A DNA stretch of 64,000 nucleotides from a virus. The translations under genes were made by a program, and so were the position numbers. The stretch is from positions 258,478 to 322,477 of the IMG/VR virus record IMGVR_UViG_3300042482_000702; one strand, 5' to 3'. The notes beneath the pieces are model-generated. The model was not told where the DNA came from, did not search any database, and worked only from the letters and a program-made list of their open reading frames with translations. Shown here in pieces: positions 41,559 to 51,278 of the stretch. Each line of letters opens with the position of its first letter. The stretch's first letter is position 1.

Positions 41559-41867
41559 TTAAAATAGTTGGGTATTGGGTAATCTTTTAGGGTAAATTAG
41601 GTAATATTCATTTAAAAATGATATTATTTCTTCTTCTTCAAAATCTTCATCAAAAAACTCATCAAAATAATCTTCCTCTTCCTCTTCCTCTTCATAAAAA
41701 TTATCGGACTTATTTTGGGTTAATATATATCCAAATGTTTTAGATTCTTCTAAATCTATTTGGTCTGTTCTAATTTCATCCTCATTATCGGAATGAATTC
41801 TAAATGTAACTTCTAAAGTTTGAGATGTTTCATTTATATAAAATGATTCTAATTCTTTAATTTCCAT
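41559..41867 (-). CDS. acidic hypothetical protein
   Basis: 102 residues with an extremely acidic centre (YEEEEEEEDYFDEFFDED). The C-terminus contains SFLNEYY. It lies within the tagged-gene operon and may be a scaffold or chaperone-type component. Confidence 0.55.
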   Translation of the reverse strand: MEIKELESFYINETSQTLEVTFRIHSDNEDEIRTDQIDLEESKTFGYILTQNKSDNFYEEEEEEEDYFDEFFDEDFEEEEIISFLNEYYLIYPKRLPNTQLF

Positions 41868-41933
41868 TATATTCTATTTTTCATTGTAAAATGCGTCGTG
41901 GAATTCACCTCTTCGCTTATATAGATTTTTTTT

Positions 41934-42311
41934 TTAATTGATTGGTAAATTTGGGGATGTTAAAACATCAATCATTTCTGATAATCTTTCCGATTCTATT
42001 TCACTTTGAAATCCTTTTGTATACCAATTACAATCACCTTTAATACACGATTGTTTTAATTTAAATTGCACGATAATTTTATTACTAGGTTTTAAAACTT
42101 TTAAGACAGCACCATCTTTCTTAAATTCAAAAAAGAAATTTCCCGCTCCTTGTATTTTTTTAACTAATACTTTTCTACCTCCGGTGTTATTGGCATCGGT
42201 GTATCCCCTACTTCTTAATTTTGTTTCCAAATTTGAATTGGATTGTTCATTAATAAGTCGTTTTATAATACTAATTAAATCACTTTCTTTTAATCTAATA
42301 ATTTTTTTCAT
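41934..42311 (-). CDS. tagged small basic protein
   Basis: 125 residues. Tag MKKIIRLKESDLISIIKR ending LINE at residue 22 is nearly the same as in the 60122 gene, whose body is unrelated. The body has a single domain with CIKGDCNWYTKGF. Function unknown. Confidence 0.65.
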   Translation of the reverse strand: MKKIIRLKESDLISIIKRLINEQSNSNLETKLRSRGYTDANNTGGRKVLVKKIQGAGNFFFEFKKDGAVLKVLKPSNKIIVQFKLKQSCIKGDCNWYTKGFQSEIESERLSEMIDVLTSPNLPIN

Positions 42312-42312
42312 A

Positions 42313-42945
42313 TTAATTATATTTCATAAATCTTTTGAACATATCTAAAGATTCGGTAATGTTTGAAATGATGTCATCTTGTTCACCTTGTTCAAACTCA
42401 TCAACCTCATCTTCAAGACCAAATAAATCCATAATATTTAAATCAAAATCGTCATCACTATCATCAGGATTGGTTAACGCCATTATATCGTCATCATCGT
42501 CAAATAATTCATCGTCTAATTCCTCAAAATCATCATCTTCAAATGTTCCGTGGTCTAAATCATCATCACCATCACCAATCATATCTAATTGTTCCCCTAA
42601 TGAAACATAATGTCCTTCGTCTTCTTCACTTTCAAAGGATTCTTCCGGTTCATATTGAGAACCTGGTGATATATGTCCTTGTTCCTTTGGTTCTTCATCA
42701 GAAAATAATCCAGTACTTTTTCCGTCGGCATGCATTTCGTTAATTTTCATAGTTTTATATGATGAAACTTCGCCTTTATTGTTAACGGTAACACCTTCTT
42801 TATCGTTTGCGTAATCTTGCGTATATAAAGGTTGGTTTTTCTCTGGTTGAGCGTAACTAGTTACGTATCCATCATAAATCTCTTTATGTTGGTCAAGGAT
42901 ATTATTTCTTTCCTCGTTGGTCATTTTGAAAAAATATGCATTCAT
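42313..42945 (-). CDS. acidic scaffold-like tagged protein
   Basis: 210 residues. The start MTNEERNNILDQHKE matches the QEK.RIL..H tag subtype of the 194 and 46870 products. The rest is strongly acidic with long Asp/Glu runs, and ends NITESLDMFKRFMKYN, a tag-like C-terminus. It could act as a core scaffold. A TATTTATA motif lies at 42963-42970. Confidence 0.6.
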   Translation of the reverse strand: MNAYFFKMTNEERNNILDQHKEIYDGYVTSYAQPEKNQPLYTQDYANDKEGVTVNNKGEVSSYKTMKINEMHADGKSTGLFSDEEPKEQGHISPGSQYEPEESFESEEDEGHYVSLGEQLDMIGDGDDDLDHGTFEDDDFEELDDELFDDDDDIMALTNPDDSDDDFDLNIMDLFGLEDEVDEFEQGEQDDIISNITESLDMFKRFMKYN

Positions 42946-42976
42946 AATTTTTGGTTTTTATATATAAATATATTGT

Positions 42977-43582
42977 TTAATGTAAGTGTATGTAATTTTC
43001 AAGAACTTTTGATGAATAAACTCTAAGATACTTATTAAGATTTTCTAAAGTATCTTCTATACCTTTAGATTCTAAAACATTAATAACCCCATTTATCATT
43101 TCTGCTTGGGCTTGGTTAGCTAAATCTAAAACTTGGTTAAATGCTTCTTCATTGTGAATATCCTTATATTTAAATTCGTGTTCAATTCGTTCTTTACCCA
43201 TATAAAGATATGGTGCTGCCCCAAACATATTAACAATTGCCGACTTTTTAATTAATATAAGGTATTTGTATAAAAATTTCATATTAAATGATTTAAATAC
43301 ATCCCCATTTTTACCTAATAAAATATCAAAACTTTTGTTAGATGTTTGTTCTTTTATCTTCTTTTTTTCCCCTTGTTTTTTTAATGGTTCAAAACCCCAC
43401 ATATCCTCACCACCTATTAACATTAACGTACTACCATTATCCCAATTAACACTATAATGGTCTTCACCAAATATGTGTTGGGCTTTGGTGACCGTTCCAT
43501 AAGTATTTACCGGTATTGAATATTCGTTGGGCATATAGTAGAGACACACTCTATCACCGACTTTTAATCTAGGGTTTAACAT
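42977..43582 (-). CDS. SH3-like N-terminal domain protein
   Basis: About 201 residues from MLNPRLKVGDRV (an in-frame ATG 8 codons earlier is possible). Residues 5-60 form a KOW/SH3-like barrel (GDRVCLYYMPNEYSIPVNTYG...WDNGSTLMLIGGEDMW) resembling DUF4314-type domains. A KKKIKEQ linker contains an IKE site. The C-terminal part is helical. Function unknown. Confidence 0.6.
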   Translation of the reverse strand: MLNPRLKVGDRVCLYYMPNEYSIPVNTYGTVTKAQHIFGEDHYSVNWDNGSTLMLIGGEDMWGFEPLKKQGEKKKIKEQTSNKSFDILLGKNGDVFKSFNMKFLYKYLILIKKSAIVNMFGAAPYLYMGKERIEHEFKYKDIHNEEAFNQVLDLANQAQAEMINGVINVLESKGIEDTLENLNKYLRVYSSKVLENYIHLH

Positions 43583-43621
43583 ATTTTTATTGATTCTATT
43601 TAACAATAAATATAATTAAAG

Positions 43622-43629
43622 TATTTATT
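43622..43629 (+). promoter_or_regulatory. late-type promoter motif TATTTATT
   Basis: Octamer 6 bases before the ATG at 43635, on the plus strand. Confidence 0.5.
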
Positions 43630-43634
43630 ATCAT

Positions 43635-44264
43635 ATGAAAAGGTTATTAATAATTAACGAGCAACAAAAAAAATTGATTTTAACTGAATCAATTATCAAT
43701 GAATTTACAAAATCAATAGAAGAAGGGTATGACTATACCTCTAAAGTATTGAAAGAAGTGAATGAAAATTATAAATTAAATTTTGAGTTTCTTATAACCT
43801 GGGGAGCTAGTATTGGAGGTTTTATCTCTCCAATAAGTGAATTTTTGCAAGGTAGATTCCCTGAAATTTCTGATTTAGATTTGAGTTTAATTTTAACGGG
43901 TATTATTGCGGTTAATTATATTGATAATAGAAAAAGTGTAGAAAAAGTACTTAAACTAATTAGAGAGGAGGGATTATCCGATATTTTTAAAGTTGGGTTA
44001 GATAAATCAATTGAGTTGAAAGAGGTTATGTTTAAATTTTTAGAGAGTTTGAATATAACATTATTTAAAATCACAAAAATGATGTCTTATGCTTTTATCA
44101 TACCTATTTTAGTTATGTTATATACAATGGTGATAAATAAACAAATTAATGAGTCTGATGCTAAAGAAATAACTTTAAGAATTTTAGGTAGTGGATTAGT
44201 TAATGTTGGTGGAATTATGATAAAAGATTTAATTAGTAAATTAATTGCTCGTTTTAAAGGTTAA
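43635..44264 (+). CDS. tagged multi-spanning membrane protein
   Basis: 209 residues. Tag MKRLLIINEQQKKLILTES ending IINE, then three to four hydrophobic segments (about 55-72, 82-98, 150-170 and 185-200). Divergent from its neighbours on the minus strand. A membrane protein carrying an internal-virion tag suggests membrane insertion after ejection. Confidence 0.6.
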   Translation: MKRLLIINEQQKKLILTESIINEFTKSIEEGYDYTSKVLKEVNENYKLNFEFLITWGASIGGFISPISEFLQGRFPEISDLDLSLILTGIIAVNYIDNRKSVEKVLKLIREEGLSDIFKVGLDKSIELKEVMFKFLESLNITLFKITKMMSYAFIIPILVMLYTMVINKQINESDAKEITLRILGSGLVNVGGIMIKDLISKLIARFKG

Positions 44265-45028
44265 AATTCTCCATTAATAAAATCACACATTTTACCACTA
44301 AAAGTGCTCTGACTAACGTAATTATAACTATCAATCGGAATATCATTTATAGTTCCCATGTTAACATATGTGTGAGTCCAAATTTCACAATCCATTAATT
44401 TCATATATTCATTTGTTTCATCCCAAATAGCTTCATCCAGACTTTGTTTAATAGTATCCATTTCCACAATATATCCGGTTATCATCCCAAGTATTTCTTC
44501 GTTTGTTATATTAATTAACACACCATCCAACGCAATTCCGATGCAATCCAGTGTGATATTACTAACAATACCATCATCAATGTACATATCGGAACCATAA
44601 TATCTTAAATATAATTTTAATATTCTTTTTTGATTTCCACAATAAAAATATGTTTCAACAGATTTTACAGTGTTAGCTTTAAACAATTCGTGAGCTTTAT
44701 CTTCAAACCATTTCGGAATATAACCCCCATATCTTTCAATTTTTTTAACACCCAAATATGTATCATTATGATTTCCTTTAACTTTCCCAAAATCAATACC
44801 GATAAATTCACAAGCACTTTCTATTATATGGTTTGATTTACAATGAAAATAATCCCATAACCACGGAATGTCTTTTTGCTCATAATTTATATATAAATCA
44901 TAATCAAATATTAATTTATCATCATTAATTCTTGATTCTTTAATATCAAAATTAAATTTGAAACTATCTACCTTGTTGGTACTTCTAGTTAGATACATTT
45001 TTAATGCGGTTGCGTCTGATTGGGTCAT
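44261..45028 (-). CDS. hypothetical protein
   Basis: 255 residues, mixed alpha/beta with many aromatic residues, no membrane segment. It starts with MTQSDATALKMYL and overlaps the upstream stop codon at 45028. No family is recognised. Confidence 0.6.
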   Translation of the reverse strand: MTQSDATALKMYLTRSTNKVDSFKFNFDIKESRINDDKLIFDYDLYINYEQKDIPWLWDYFHCKSNHIIESACEFIGIDFGKVKGNHNDTYLGVKKIERYGGYIPKWFEDKAHELFKANTVKSVETYFYCGNQKRILKLYLRYYGSDMYIDDGIVSNITLDCIGIALDGVLINITNEEILGMITGYIVEMDTIKQSLDEAIWDETNEYMKLMDCEIWTHTYVNMGTINDIPIDSYNYVSQSTFSGKMCDFINGEF

Positions 45029-45981
45029 TACTTATTTAATAATGTGTTTATTACGATTTTCACTTCTTCATCGTTTAAATTGTGAATTTCTTTATGAGTG
45101 TCGAACCAATCTTGAATAACCTGTTTATATGGTAATTTTCTTAATTTAGCGACTCTTCTAAATCCGACTCTTTGAGATTTAATTTCTTGGGGTTGTAGAT
45201 AATATTCGATACCTTTTGGTGGTTCATTATAAACATGCTCACCTTTAAAATATTGGTGTAAATGTTCTAATTCGTGAGCAATAATATCATTTAATTCTCC
45301 AATAATATTGTAGAAATTTTTCTTTAATGTTTTAGGATTAAACCTAATTAATAATTCTATAACATCATTTTCAGCATGGTTAGCATTTGTCTCATAACCC
45401 TCCAATTCATTATCTATTTTAAGTGTTAAATCCACCGTATAACTAAAAGGTAAATTTGTAAACATATATTCGTCATCATTATTTGGTAAACGAAATTCAC
45501 CAGATTTACCATCCTTTAATTTATACACCACATCCTTAACCGTTGTTCTAACTGCCACCCGACTCATTCTTGATTCAGTAATATTTTCAGATTTAGGTAA
45601 ATCAAAACTAAGATTATTAATTGTTATTCTAACATAATCATTATCAAAAAATCTTAAATAACTTGCAATTGCCTGATTTAACCCATTATAAAAAGGGTAT
45701 AGTTGAGTTTTAAACATTTTTTCAAAATCAAAATGCTTGTTATTTTCATCAAACCCAAACACTAATCTAGATAATGGGTCATTAAGACCGGTAATTGTCA
45801 CATCAATTAATAAATAATCATAATATTCACCAACGCTTATCATTTGTTTAACACCGGTTATTTTAAATCTATATTCTATATTTATAATAGTTGTTGCCCC
45901 AGGAATTAATTCACCACTGTATTTAAAGGTTTTATCCCCTACCAACTCATTAATTTTTTCTATTAAATTTTGACTTATCAT
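45028..45981 (-). CDS. zinc metalloprotease-like virion protein
   Basis: 317 residues. HELEH (236-240) is a zincin motif, with acidic candidates for a third ligand downstream. The N-terminal 130 residues are beta-rich, and an internal NITESRMSR segment (about 133) looks like a tag. TATTTATA stands 3 bases before the ATG. It is probably a protease carried in the virion. Confidence 0.6.
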   Translation of the reverse strand: MISQNLIEKINELVGDKTFKYSGELIPGATTIINIEYRFKITGVKQMISVGEYYDYLLIDVTITGLNDPLSRLVFGFDENNKHFDFEKMFKTQLYPFYNGLNQAIASYLRFFDNDYVRITINNLSFDLPKSENITESRMSRVAVRTTVKDVVYKLKDGKSGEFRLPNNDDEYMFTNLPFSYTVDLTLKIDNELEGYETNANHAENDVIELLIRFNPKTLKKNFYNIIGELNDIIAHELEHLHQYFKGEHVYNEPPKGIEYYLQPQEIKSQRVGFRRVAKLRKLPYKQVIQDWFDTHKEIHNLNDEEVKIVINTLLNK

Positions 45982-46040
45982 ACCTATAAATACTTTTATT
46001 ATTAATTAATTTAGTTATATTGATAATAAAATAGATTATT

Positions 46041-46199
46041 ATGTCACATTATAAAGAATTACTTAATTGGATTGAGTCAGAGCAGGAGAAATTTCCGGAT
46101 GAAGATATTCAAAATGCTGAAATGGTTGCGTACGCAACTTTAGAATTAGTTAAAAGAAAAATAATGGAATTGGAAGAAAACAATGAAAATCATAAATAA
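46041..46199 (+). CDS. small acidic helical protein
   Basis: 52 residues, MSHYKELLNWIESEQEKFP..., a single charged helical unit. It precedes two tagged genes on the plus strand. Function unknown. Confidence 0.55.
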   Translation: MSHYKELLNWIESEQEKFPDEDIQNAEMVAYATLELVKRKIMELEENNENHK

Positions 46200-46241
46200 T
46201 TACATTTATGACGATATTTATAATATAAAATTAATTCAGTT

Positions 46242-46754
46242 ATGAAAAAAATAGTTATAAACGAAAAAGAACTTCGTAAATCAATTAGACAACACCTATT
46301 GGAGCAATCACAGGTAGACGCTAAAGACAATAGAGAAGAAAAACAAAGATGTGTTGCCGGTAATGTTATTCCGTTAGACACAATGATTGGCCCATCCAAA
46401 AATTTTAACAATTATACTTCTACCGTTCTTAAAAGAGATGGTGGTATTCACGGAATGGTTGATACTTTAGATATGTTAAAAACATTAAGATTACACCAAG
46501 GAATCGAAGATTCTGGAGAACATTTATCGTACAATCTAATGAACCATTTAAATACTTTTAGAAATAAAAATTATTTTGACGAAACAAACAGTGAATGTCA
46601 AAAAGCTATGGATAAAGTTATTGAATTGTATAAAGAAAATGACCACGGTGAAGACCTTGTTAAAGACATTGAAAAGGTGTTAAGACATCCTGACCCTTCA
46701 CCTAGAGCTAAAGAATACCTTAAAAGATGTTTAATCTTAGTTAAGGAAAAATAA
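46242..46754 (+). CDS. tagged hypothetical protein
   Basis: 170 residues. Tag MKKIVINEKELRKSIRQH ending LLE before QSQ. The helical body contains a GGIHGMVDTLDML segment and a cysteine-containing C-terminal helix. TATTTATA at 46215-46222. Function unknown. Confidence 0.65.
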   Translation: MKKIVINEKELRKSIRQHLLEQSQVDAKDNREEKQRCVAGNVIPLDTMIGPSKNFNNYTSTVLKRDGGIHGMVDTLDMLKTLRLHQGIEDSGEHLSYNLMNHLNTFRNKNYFDETNSECQKAMDKVIELYKENDHGEDLVKDIEKVLRHPDPSPRAKEYLKRCLILVKEK

Positions 46755-46807
46755 ACCTCATTTAATTGGGGACATTTAGGACCGTTATCAGTGATGGTAA
46801 CAAAATA

Positions 46808-46841
46808 AAGGGGAAGTTCGCTACTATCCCCTTTTTTATTT
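46808..46841 (+). terminator. terminator
   Basis: AAAGGGGA-AGTTCGCTAC-TATCCCCTTTTTT. Confidence 0.7.
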
Positions 46842-46869
46842 TTTGTGATATTTATGAATAAAAAGTATC

Positions 46870-47505
46870 ATGAAAAAACACATAATCACCGAACAAGAAA
46901 AAAATAGAATACTTAAATTACATTTAAGTGAAAAAAATATTAACGAGGATTTAACATCTTATTACGGTGGAGATGAATTTAAAAAAATGTTAGATAAAAT
47001 GAGTGAACCGAGTCCAATGTTTGACTACACCTCTGAAACTTCTTTATCTCCAAAAAAGTTTAATGAATTTTATGATAAAATAGAGGGAAAATTATTTGCA
47101 TCATTTGGGGGTTTAGGTAAATATGTTGAATTTATTAGGGATTATCCCGCGTCACCTGAAATGAATTTAATTTTAAAAAAACATCCCGTGATTGATACGT
47201 TTTCATCTTATGATGACTATAAAAATTCGCCATATTATGAAATGTCAGAAATTTTTTTTAAACCTAATAGGTATCATACTGAAAACGATAAACGCAGGTC
47301 TTTTGACCATTTTATAGATAAATTTGGAGACCTTATAATTAAAAAAGGGGGCGACTTTAATAAAGAAAATGTTAAAACATATAGAGATAAAACAGAAAAA
47401 ATGTCACCTGAAGATAAAACCCGAGAATACACAGTAGGTATTAACAAAGTTCATCAAAATTTTGATGATGAAGGAAATGTTATCAGTAGAAAAAACATTA
47501 ATTAA
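46870..47505 (+). CDS. tagged hypothetical protein
   Basis: 211 residues. Tag ITEQEKNRILKLHLSEKN ending INE at about residue 27, of the same subtype as the 194 and 42313 products. The soluble, charged body shows no recognised motif. TATTTATG at 46849-46856. Confidence 0.65.
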   Translation: MKKHIITEQEKNRILKLHLSEKNINEDLTSYYGGDEFKKMLDKMSEPSPMFDYTSETSLSPKKFNEFYDKIEGKLFASFGGLGKYVEFIRDYPASPEMNLILKKHPVIDTFSSYDDYKNSPYYEMSEIFFKPNRYHTENDKRRSFDHFIDKFGDLIIKKGGDFNKENVKTYRDKTEKMSPEDKTREYTVGINKVHQNFDDEGNVISRKNIN

Positions 47506-47513
47506 GTAGTATT

Positions 47514-47801
47514 ATGAAAAATAAAAAGTATTTTTTTGGGTGGGGAAACATTAGATGGTTCATTACTGAAATTGGAAAACAATACAGTAATTCAAAATCT
47601 TATTTTTCTAAAAAACGGGTTGAGTCCGGAATCGCATTTGGCGTGGGACAATTAGGTATGATATTTTTTTTAATTAAAAAATATGAAACATTAACAATGT
47701 CAGATGTCCTTATGTGGGCGGCGGTAGAATTCGCAATTGCCGGGTATATCGTAAATCAAATTCAAAAAGAAAAAAAGGAAGAAGAAGAAATTGTAGAATA
47801 A
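47514..47801 (+). CDS. small membrane protein, holin-like
   Basis: 95 residues. A basic N-terminus is followed by two hydrophobic helices (about 38-55 and 63-82) and a charged tail KEKKEEEEIVE. This is a class II holin-like topology, but the lysis enzymes are elsewhere. Confidence 0.5.
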   Translation: MKNKKYFFGWGNIRWFITEIGKQYSNSKSYFSKKRVESGIAFGVGQLGMIFFLIKKYETLTMSDVLMWAAVEFAIAGYIVNQIQKEKKEEEEIVE

Positions 47802-47804
47802 CAA

Positions 47805-47833
47805 ATAACCCCCAATTAAGGGGGTTTTTTATT
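47805..47833. terminator. bidirectional terminator
   Basis: AACCCCC-AATTAA-GGGGGTTTTTT between converging genes. Confidence 0.8.
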
Positions 47834-48482
47834 TATTGTTTTTAATCCTATTTTTCAACTCTCGTAATGCCGATATGGCTAATTCAGTATTATCAATATT
47901 ACCATCTGGAGTCACTCTTATTGAGTCAACATCAGTAATACTAATGGGTGTTCCATCCGAAACCGGAACATCTTTAAATTTAGACACTCGTATTAAACTT
48001 TTTTTCTTATCTCGAATTTTAAGATTATCTAACATTACTTCAGGACAACCGTTGTTTTCAACTGAACCTTTTACCGTTGGGCATTTATCGTCTTTATCTA
48101 AAACTCTGTCTCCATCAGTGTCGGGCCATGATATTGAGTAAGGTTTGGAATTTCTTATTATCTTTTCTAACTCATCAATTTGAGCAATTATTTCTTTTTC
48201 TCTCTCTATTCTTTTATTCGTACACTGTGATTGTCCATTAATCACTTCTTGGGTTAAATTACCGATTTTAAAGGACAAAGTATCCAATTGAGTATTCAGA
48301 GTTATTATTTCTTTTTTTTGTCTCTTAACGACTAAAATCAGTTGTGATGGGTCTGGTTTTAAAACCTCAATTATATCCGAACCAAATGTTATAAAAAAGG
48401 TTGATACACATAGAATAGTCAAAACCCAAAGTCGTTGAGTGATTGAGAATAGCGAGATAATATCTTTAAAATACTGCATCAT
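47829..48482 (-). CDS. membrane-anchored coiled coil with thrombospondin-3-like repeat
   Basis: 217 residues: one transmembrane helix (about 19-37), a coiled coil (about 50-120), then [19 protein letters not shown] (about 125-143), a calcium-binding thrombospondin type 3 repeat as seen in OmpA-like envelope proteins. It is possibly a spanin-like or envelope-linking protein. TATTTATT lies just upstream. Confidence 0.6.
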   Translation of the reverse strand: MMQYFKDIISLFSITQRLWVLTILCVSTFFITFGSDIIEVLKPDPSQLILVVKRQKKEIITLNTQLDTLSFKIGNLTQEVINGQSQCTNKRIEREKEIIAQIDELEKIIRNSKPYSISWPDTDGDRVLDKDDKCPTVKGSVENNGCPEVMLDNLKIRDKKKSLIRVSKFKDVPVSDGTPISITDVDSIRVTPDGNIDNTELAISALRELKNRIKNNK

Positions 48483-48493
48483 ATTAATAAATA

Positions 48494-49087
48494 TCAGTCA
48501 TTCAGATATTCTAATAGTTTTTCTTTAACTCCGGATTGTTTGATTCCCTCATTTTCTCTTGGCGTATGAACAAAATTGGATAAACCCCATTTTCTATCAA
48601 ACCCGTAAGAATCTTTTTCACCTAACTCTAAATCGTCGATACAAGCCCAATGTGTGATATCGGGATGGTCGGTTAGATATTGTCTAACTTCTATACATCT
48701 TTGTTGTTCATACATTGTACTTCGTTTCCATTCAAATTCATCTGGTTTATCACAACCGATGTATCGTTTGGTAAATGCGATTGGGGCTTTTAAGATTCCT
48801 TTTGATAGGTAGTATTCTCCGATTTCTTCTAATGTTGCGTGTAATCTCCAATCAGATGAAACAACAAGTTCTGCTCCGGTTTCTTCTAATACTTGATTTA
48901 ACACCTTAACCGCCTTCTTATCAAAATCATCAAATCGTACCTCAACTGGAGCCATTGTGTCGCTGGTAGCTTCAGGATTAAGTTTTTTATACTTCCTCCA
49001 TTTTTTCATGCGACCACCCCAATTATTGGAGAGACAGATAACACCATCGTTATCTAAAAATAGTACCGCTTTTTTATTTGTTTCCAT
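48494..49087 (-). CDS. HAD-superfamily protein (RNA-repair-type)
   Basis: 197 residues. FLDNDGV (D12, D14) and SSDWR (about 75-79) match the HAD nucleophile and Thr/Ser motifs, with a late acidic CIDDLE segment. The short helical cap and the SSDWR pattern resemble the HAD domains of Swiss-army-knife RNA repair proteins. It probably acts as a 3'- or 5'-phosphatase on nucleic-acid ends; that substrate is inferred. Confidence 0.7.
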   Translation of the reverse strand: METNKKAVLFLDNDGVICLSNNWGGRMKKWRKYKKLNPEATSDTMAPVEVRFDDFDKKAVKVLNQVLEETGAELVVSSDWRLHATLEEIGEYYLSKGILKAPIAFTKRYIGCDKPDEFEWKRSTMYEQQRCIEVRQYLTDHPDITHWACIDDLELGEKDSYGFDRKWGLSNFVHTPRENEGIKQSGVKEKLLEYLND

Positions 49088-49460
49088 TTATATCTCTTTC
49101 CCAAATGTATTTTTTATACTCACCTATTATTCTAATTTCATAAGGAACTCTTAAAACTGCTATTCCTACATTTGAAAAATGATTAACAAAATCCTCCATT
49201 CCTTCAGGAGACAAAGATAGTGAACTTCTTCTACGTATCATCAACCATTCTAATTTATATTCTTCAATATATAGATATTTTCGTCTTTCTATTAAATCCC
49301 ACAATAACTCGGGTGTTAAAAGACCTATTTTCTCTAATGTTATAATCGCATTATGAATTGACCTATTCAAGGATTTTATATTTATAATTTTTCCTTTTGC
49401 TCGTTTATAACTCAATTTCTTTATTGAGTCAAAACTTCTTACTTTAACAATTCCTTTCAT
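49074..49460 (-). CDS. basic hypothetical protein
   Basis: 128 residues, basic, with a LIERRKYLYIEEYKLEW centre and overlaps at both ends (14 bases with the HAD gene, 4 with the next). Function unknown. Confidence 0.55.
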   Translation of the reverse strand: MKGIVKVRSFDSIKKLSYKRAKGKIINIKSLNRSIHNAIITLEKIGLLTPELLWDLIERRKYLYIEEYKLEWLMIRRRSSLSLSPEGMEDFVNHFSNVGIAVLRVPYEIRIIGEYKKYIWERDINGNK

Positions 49461-49744
49461 TCTTCATTAAATTTACTTATTTCGTCCCAAATTTCTTGTG
49501 ATGTTGAAACTTCACCCATTTCCATAGTAAAACTCTTTAAACCTCTTCTATAATCATTACTAAACCATTTACCCTCACCATTTAATCTGACATAGGTTCT
49601 GAAACTATTTAAGTTCCAATGTGGTTTAATTTCACTATTTGGGTTATGAGCGCAATCACCATACCAAACATCAATACATCCCTCAACACAAGGAACTCTA
49701 GTGAATTTAACCCACCCTTCTTCTATTCTTTCCGGTGTTATCAT
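49457..49744 (-). CDS. hypothetical protein
   Basis: 95 residues with a Cys/His/Trp cluster (CVEGCIDVWYGDCAHNP). A metal site is possible, but no family is recognised. Overlaps both neighbours by 4 bases. Confidence 0.55.
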   Translation of the reverse strand: MITPERIEEGWVKFTRVPCVEGCIDVWYGDCAHNPNSEIKPHWNLNSFRTYVRLNGEGKWFSNDYRRGLKSFTMEMGEVSTSQEIWDEISKFNEE

Positions 49745-50166
49745 AATTGAATAGGTTTAGCTAATTTCCAATAATCAATTGACCTAAATTCCTCATCAGT
49801 ATCTACACAGGTTTTTATACTATTTGATGTTACAAAAGTCCCTTTTGATATTGCAATTACATTTCTTCTTTTCCAATTTATACCATCCATACTAACCATC
49901 ATTGGTATATTAACTAATTCAGGTAGTGTTTCTTTTTTTGATATAGGCATCGGCACTTCAAGTATACCCAATTCTTGAATGGGTTCTCTCTCCATAAAAT
50001 ACATAAATTCAAGACATTTATAAACACTAACATTTTTTTCATAACAATCAAAAATATGATAGATGTAGTTTTTAAAATCCTCATCAGTGTATTTGGAATT
50101 GAGTTCAGTTCGTCTATCTTTTAATCTCTGTAAGTATTCTTCAAATGTTTCTTTTTCCATTTCCAT
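49741..50166 (-). CDS. hypothetical protein, paralogue of 51910 product
   Basis: 141 residues. The stretch YLQRLKDRRTELNSKYTDED followed by VYKCLEFMYFMERE is closely similar to the product of 51910-52449, marking a duplicated family in this operon. The C-terminal half (VSMDGINWKRRNV) differs. Confidence 0.6.
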   Translation of the reverse strand: MEMEKETFEEYLQRLKDRRTELNSKYTDEDFKNYIYHIFDCYEKNVSVYKCLEFMYFMEREPIQELGILEVPMPISKKETLPELVNIPMMVSMDGINWKRRNVIAISKGTFVTSNSIKTCVDTDEEFRSIDYWKLAKPIQL

Positions 50167-50170
50167 ATTA

Positions 50171-50323
50171 TTAATTATCCTCCTCCCATTCGTCTTCTTC
50201 TTCCTCTTTAAGTTCGTTCGCCTTAATTATTTTTTCCTCCTTTAAATTATAAAGGACATCACCCAAACTATCCTGTGATAGGATATAGTTTTTAATTTCA
50301 TCTATTGTAAATGTTCTGCTCAT
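50171..50323 (-). CDS. acidic microprotein
   Basis: 50 residues, MSRTFTIDEIKNYILSQDSL..., ending in a Glu/Asp-rich tail (EEEEDEWEEDN). Function unknown. Confidence 0.5.
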   Translation of the reverse strand: MSRTFTIDEIKNYILSQDSLGDVLYNLKEEKIIKANELKEEEEDEWEEDN

Positions 50324-50376
50324 AATGTATGTTATTTAAATCATTATATCGGTTTAGTGTCCGGAATAACGGACAT

Positions 50377-50634
50377 TTATATGTATGTATTAACTTTATA
50401 CGCCTCATAATTATAGAGGTTTGATGAATAATGGGGATACTTGGGGTCGACCAAATAATTAATAATATTACCCGTCTTCAGATTCTTACTTTCCCAAATG
50501 TATTGACCGGTTTCATTTAATTTTGGTAAAGTCATTACCTCACATTTAATTCCAACACCCAATTCATATTCATAATGAATATCACCAATTTTAATCTCCT
50601 CAACAATTACGTCTCCTTTTGTGTATGTCTTCAT
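50377..50634 (-). CDS. small hypothetical protein
   Basis: 85 residues, beta-rich (GDIHYEYELGVGIKCEVMTLP), resembling a small SH3-like barrel. It lies directly after the HAD gene at 50638. Confidence 0.55.
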   Translation of the reverse strand: MKTYTKGDVIVEEIKIGDIHYEYELGVGIKCEVMTLPKLNETGQYIWESKNLKTGNIINYLVDPKYPHYSSNLYNYEAYKVNTYI

Positions 50635-50637
50635 ATA

Positions 50638-51129
50638 TTACGAGTTTAATATTCTTATTGCTTTATTTGTACATTCGTTTGTTAATCCATATCCGATATC
50701 TATTGAGTCGGGATGATTGATATTATTTGCTGTCCTAACAAAATTTCCTCGTTGATGAGTTAAAAAATCGTTATCATCATCCAATATAACATAATTGGTA
50801 ACATTTGGGTTCTCATCCAACCATTGTTCTACTTCGTGACCTCTTTCAACATTGTCGTAAAATTCTGCTCTACCCTCATCAACAATCTGAACACAATCAA
50901 CTGTTACATCAATTAATTCACCAGGAAGATTTCGGTCAATCCACATTTGTTTCATTCTTTCAAGTCCTGCAAATCTCCAAGTTGAGCTCATCACGATTTT
51001 GGCTCCCGTTTCATCAACGATTCTTTTAAGATTATCTACGAACTCGGGATGAAATAAACGACCATAATCATCGTGTCCGGGATACCCGACATTTAAAACA
51101 CCATCTATATCTAAAAATATTACTTTCAT
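50638..51129 (-). CDS. HAD-superfamily protein (RNA-repair-type), second copy
   Basis: 163 residues. FLDIDGVLN (D7, D9), SSTWR (48-52) and ILDDDND (about 118-124) are the HAD motifs. It is the same subfamily as 48494. Its start overlaps the upstream DUF4177-like gene (ATGA). With the RNA ligase and kinase it would extend the nucleic-acid end-healing set. Confidence 0.72.
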   Translation of the reverse strand: MKVIFLDIDGVLNVGYPGHDDYGRLFHPEFVDNLKRIVDETGAKIVMSSTWRFAGLERMKQMWIDRNLPGELIDVTVDCVQIVDEGRAEFYDNVERGHEVEQWLDENPNVTNYVILDDDNDFLTHQRGNFVRTANNINHPDSIDIGYGLTNECTNKAIRILNS

Positions 51130-51275
51130 TGTTTAACTCTTTTAAAATAACATTTTCTTAAAGCTACCGCATCATTTGTCTCAACAGCAACTAATTCCCA
51201 CCCATCATCACCGAGTTTATTTAATTTATCTGTACTAATAATACCCCATTCAATTTTATACTCCCACTTTACCAT
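51126..51275 (-). CDS. DUF4177-like small protein
   Basis: 49 residues. WEYKIEWG...LNKLGDDGWELVAVE...YFKRV follows the WEY..., LN.LG..GWELV, FKR pattern of the DUF4177 family. Function unknown. The stop overlaps the HAD start codon. Confidence 0.65.
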   Translation of the reverse strand: MVKWEYKIEWGIISTDKLNKLGDDGWELVAVETNDAVALRKCYFKRVKQ

Positions 51276-51278
51276 AAC

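Noticed and set aside
42335-42610. Ser/Asn-rich plus-strand frame
   Set aside because: It is the antisense shadow of the Asp/Glu-rich 42313 gene.
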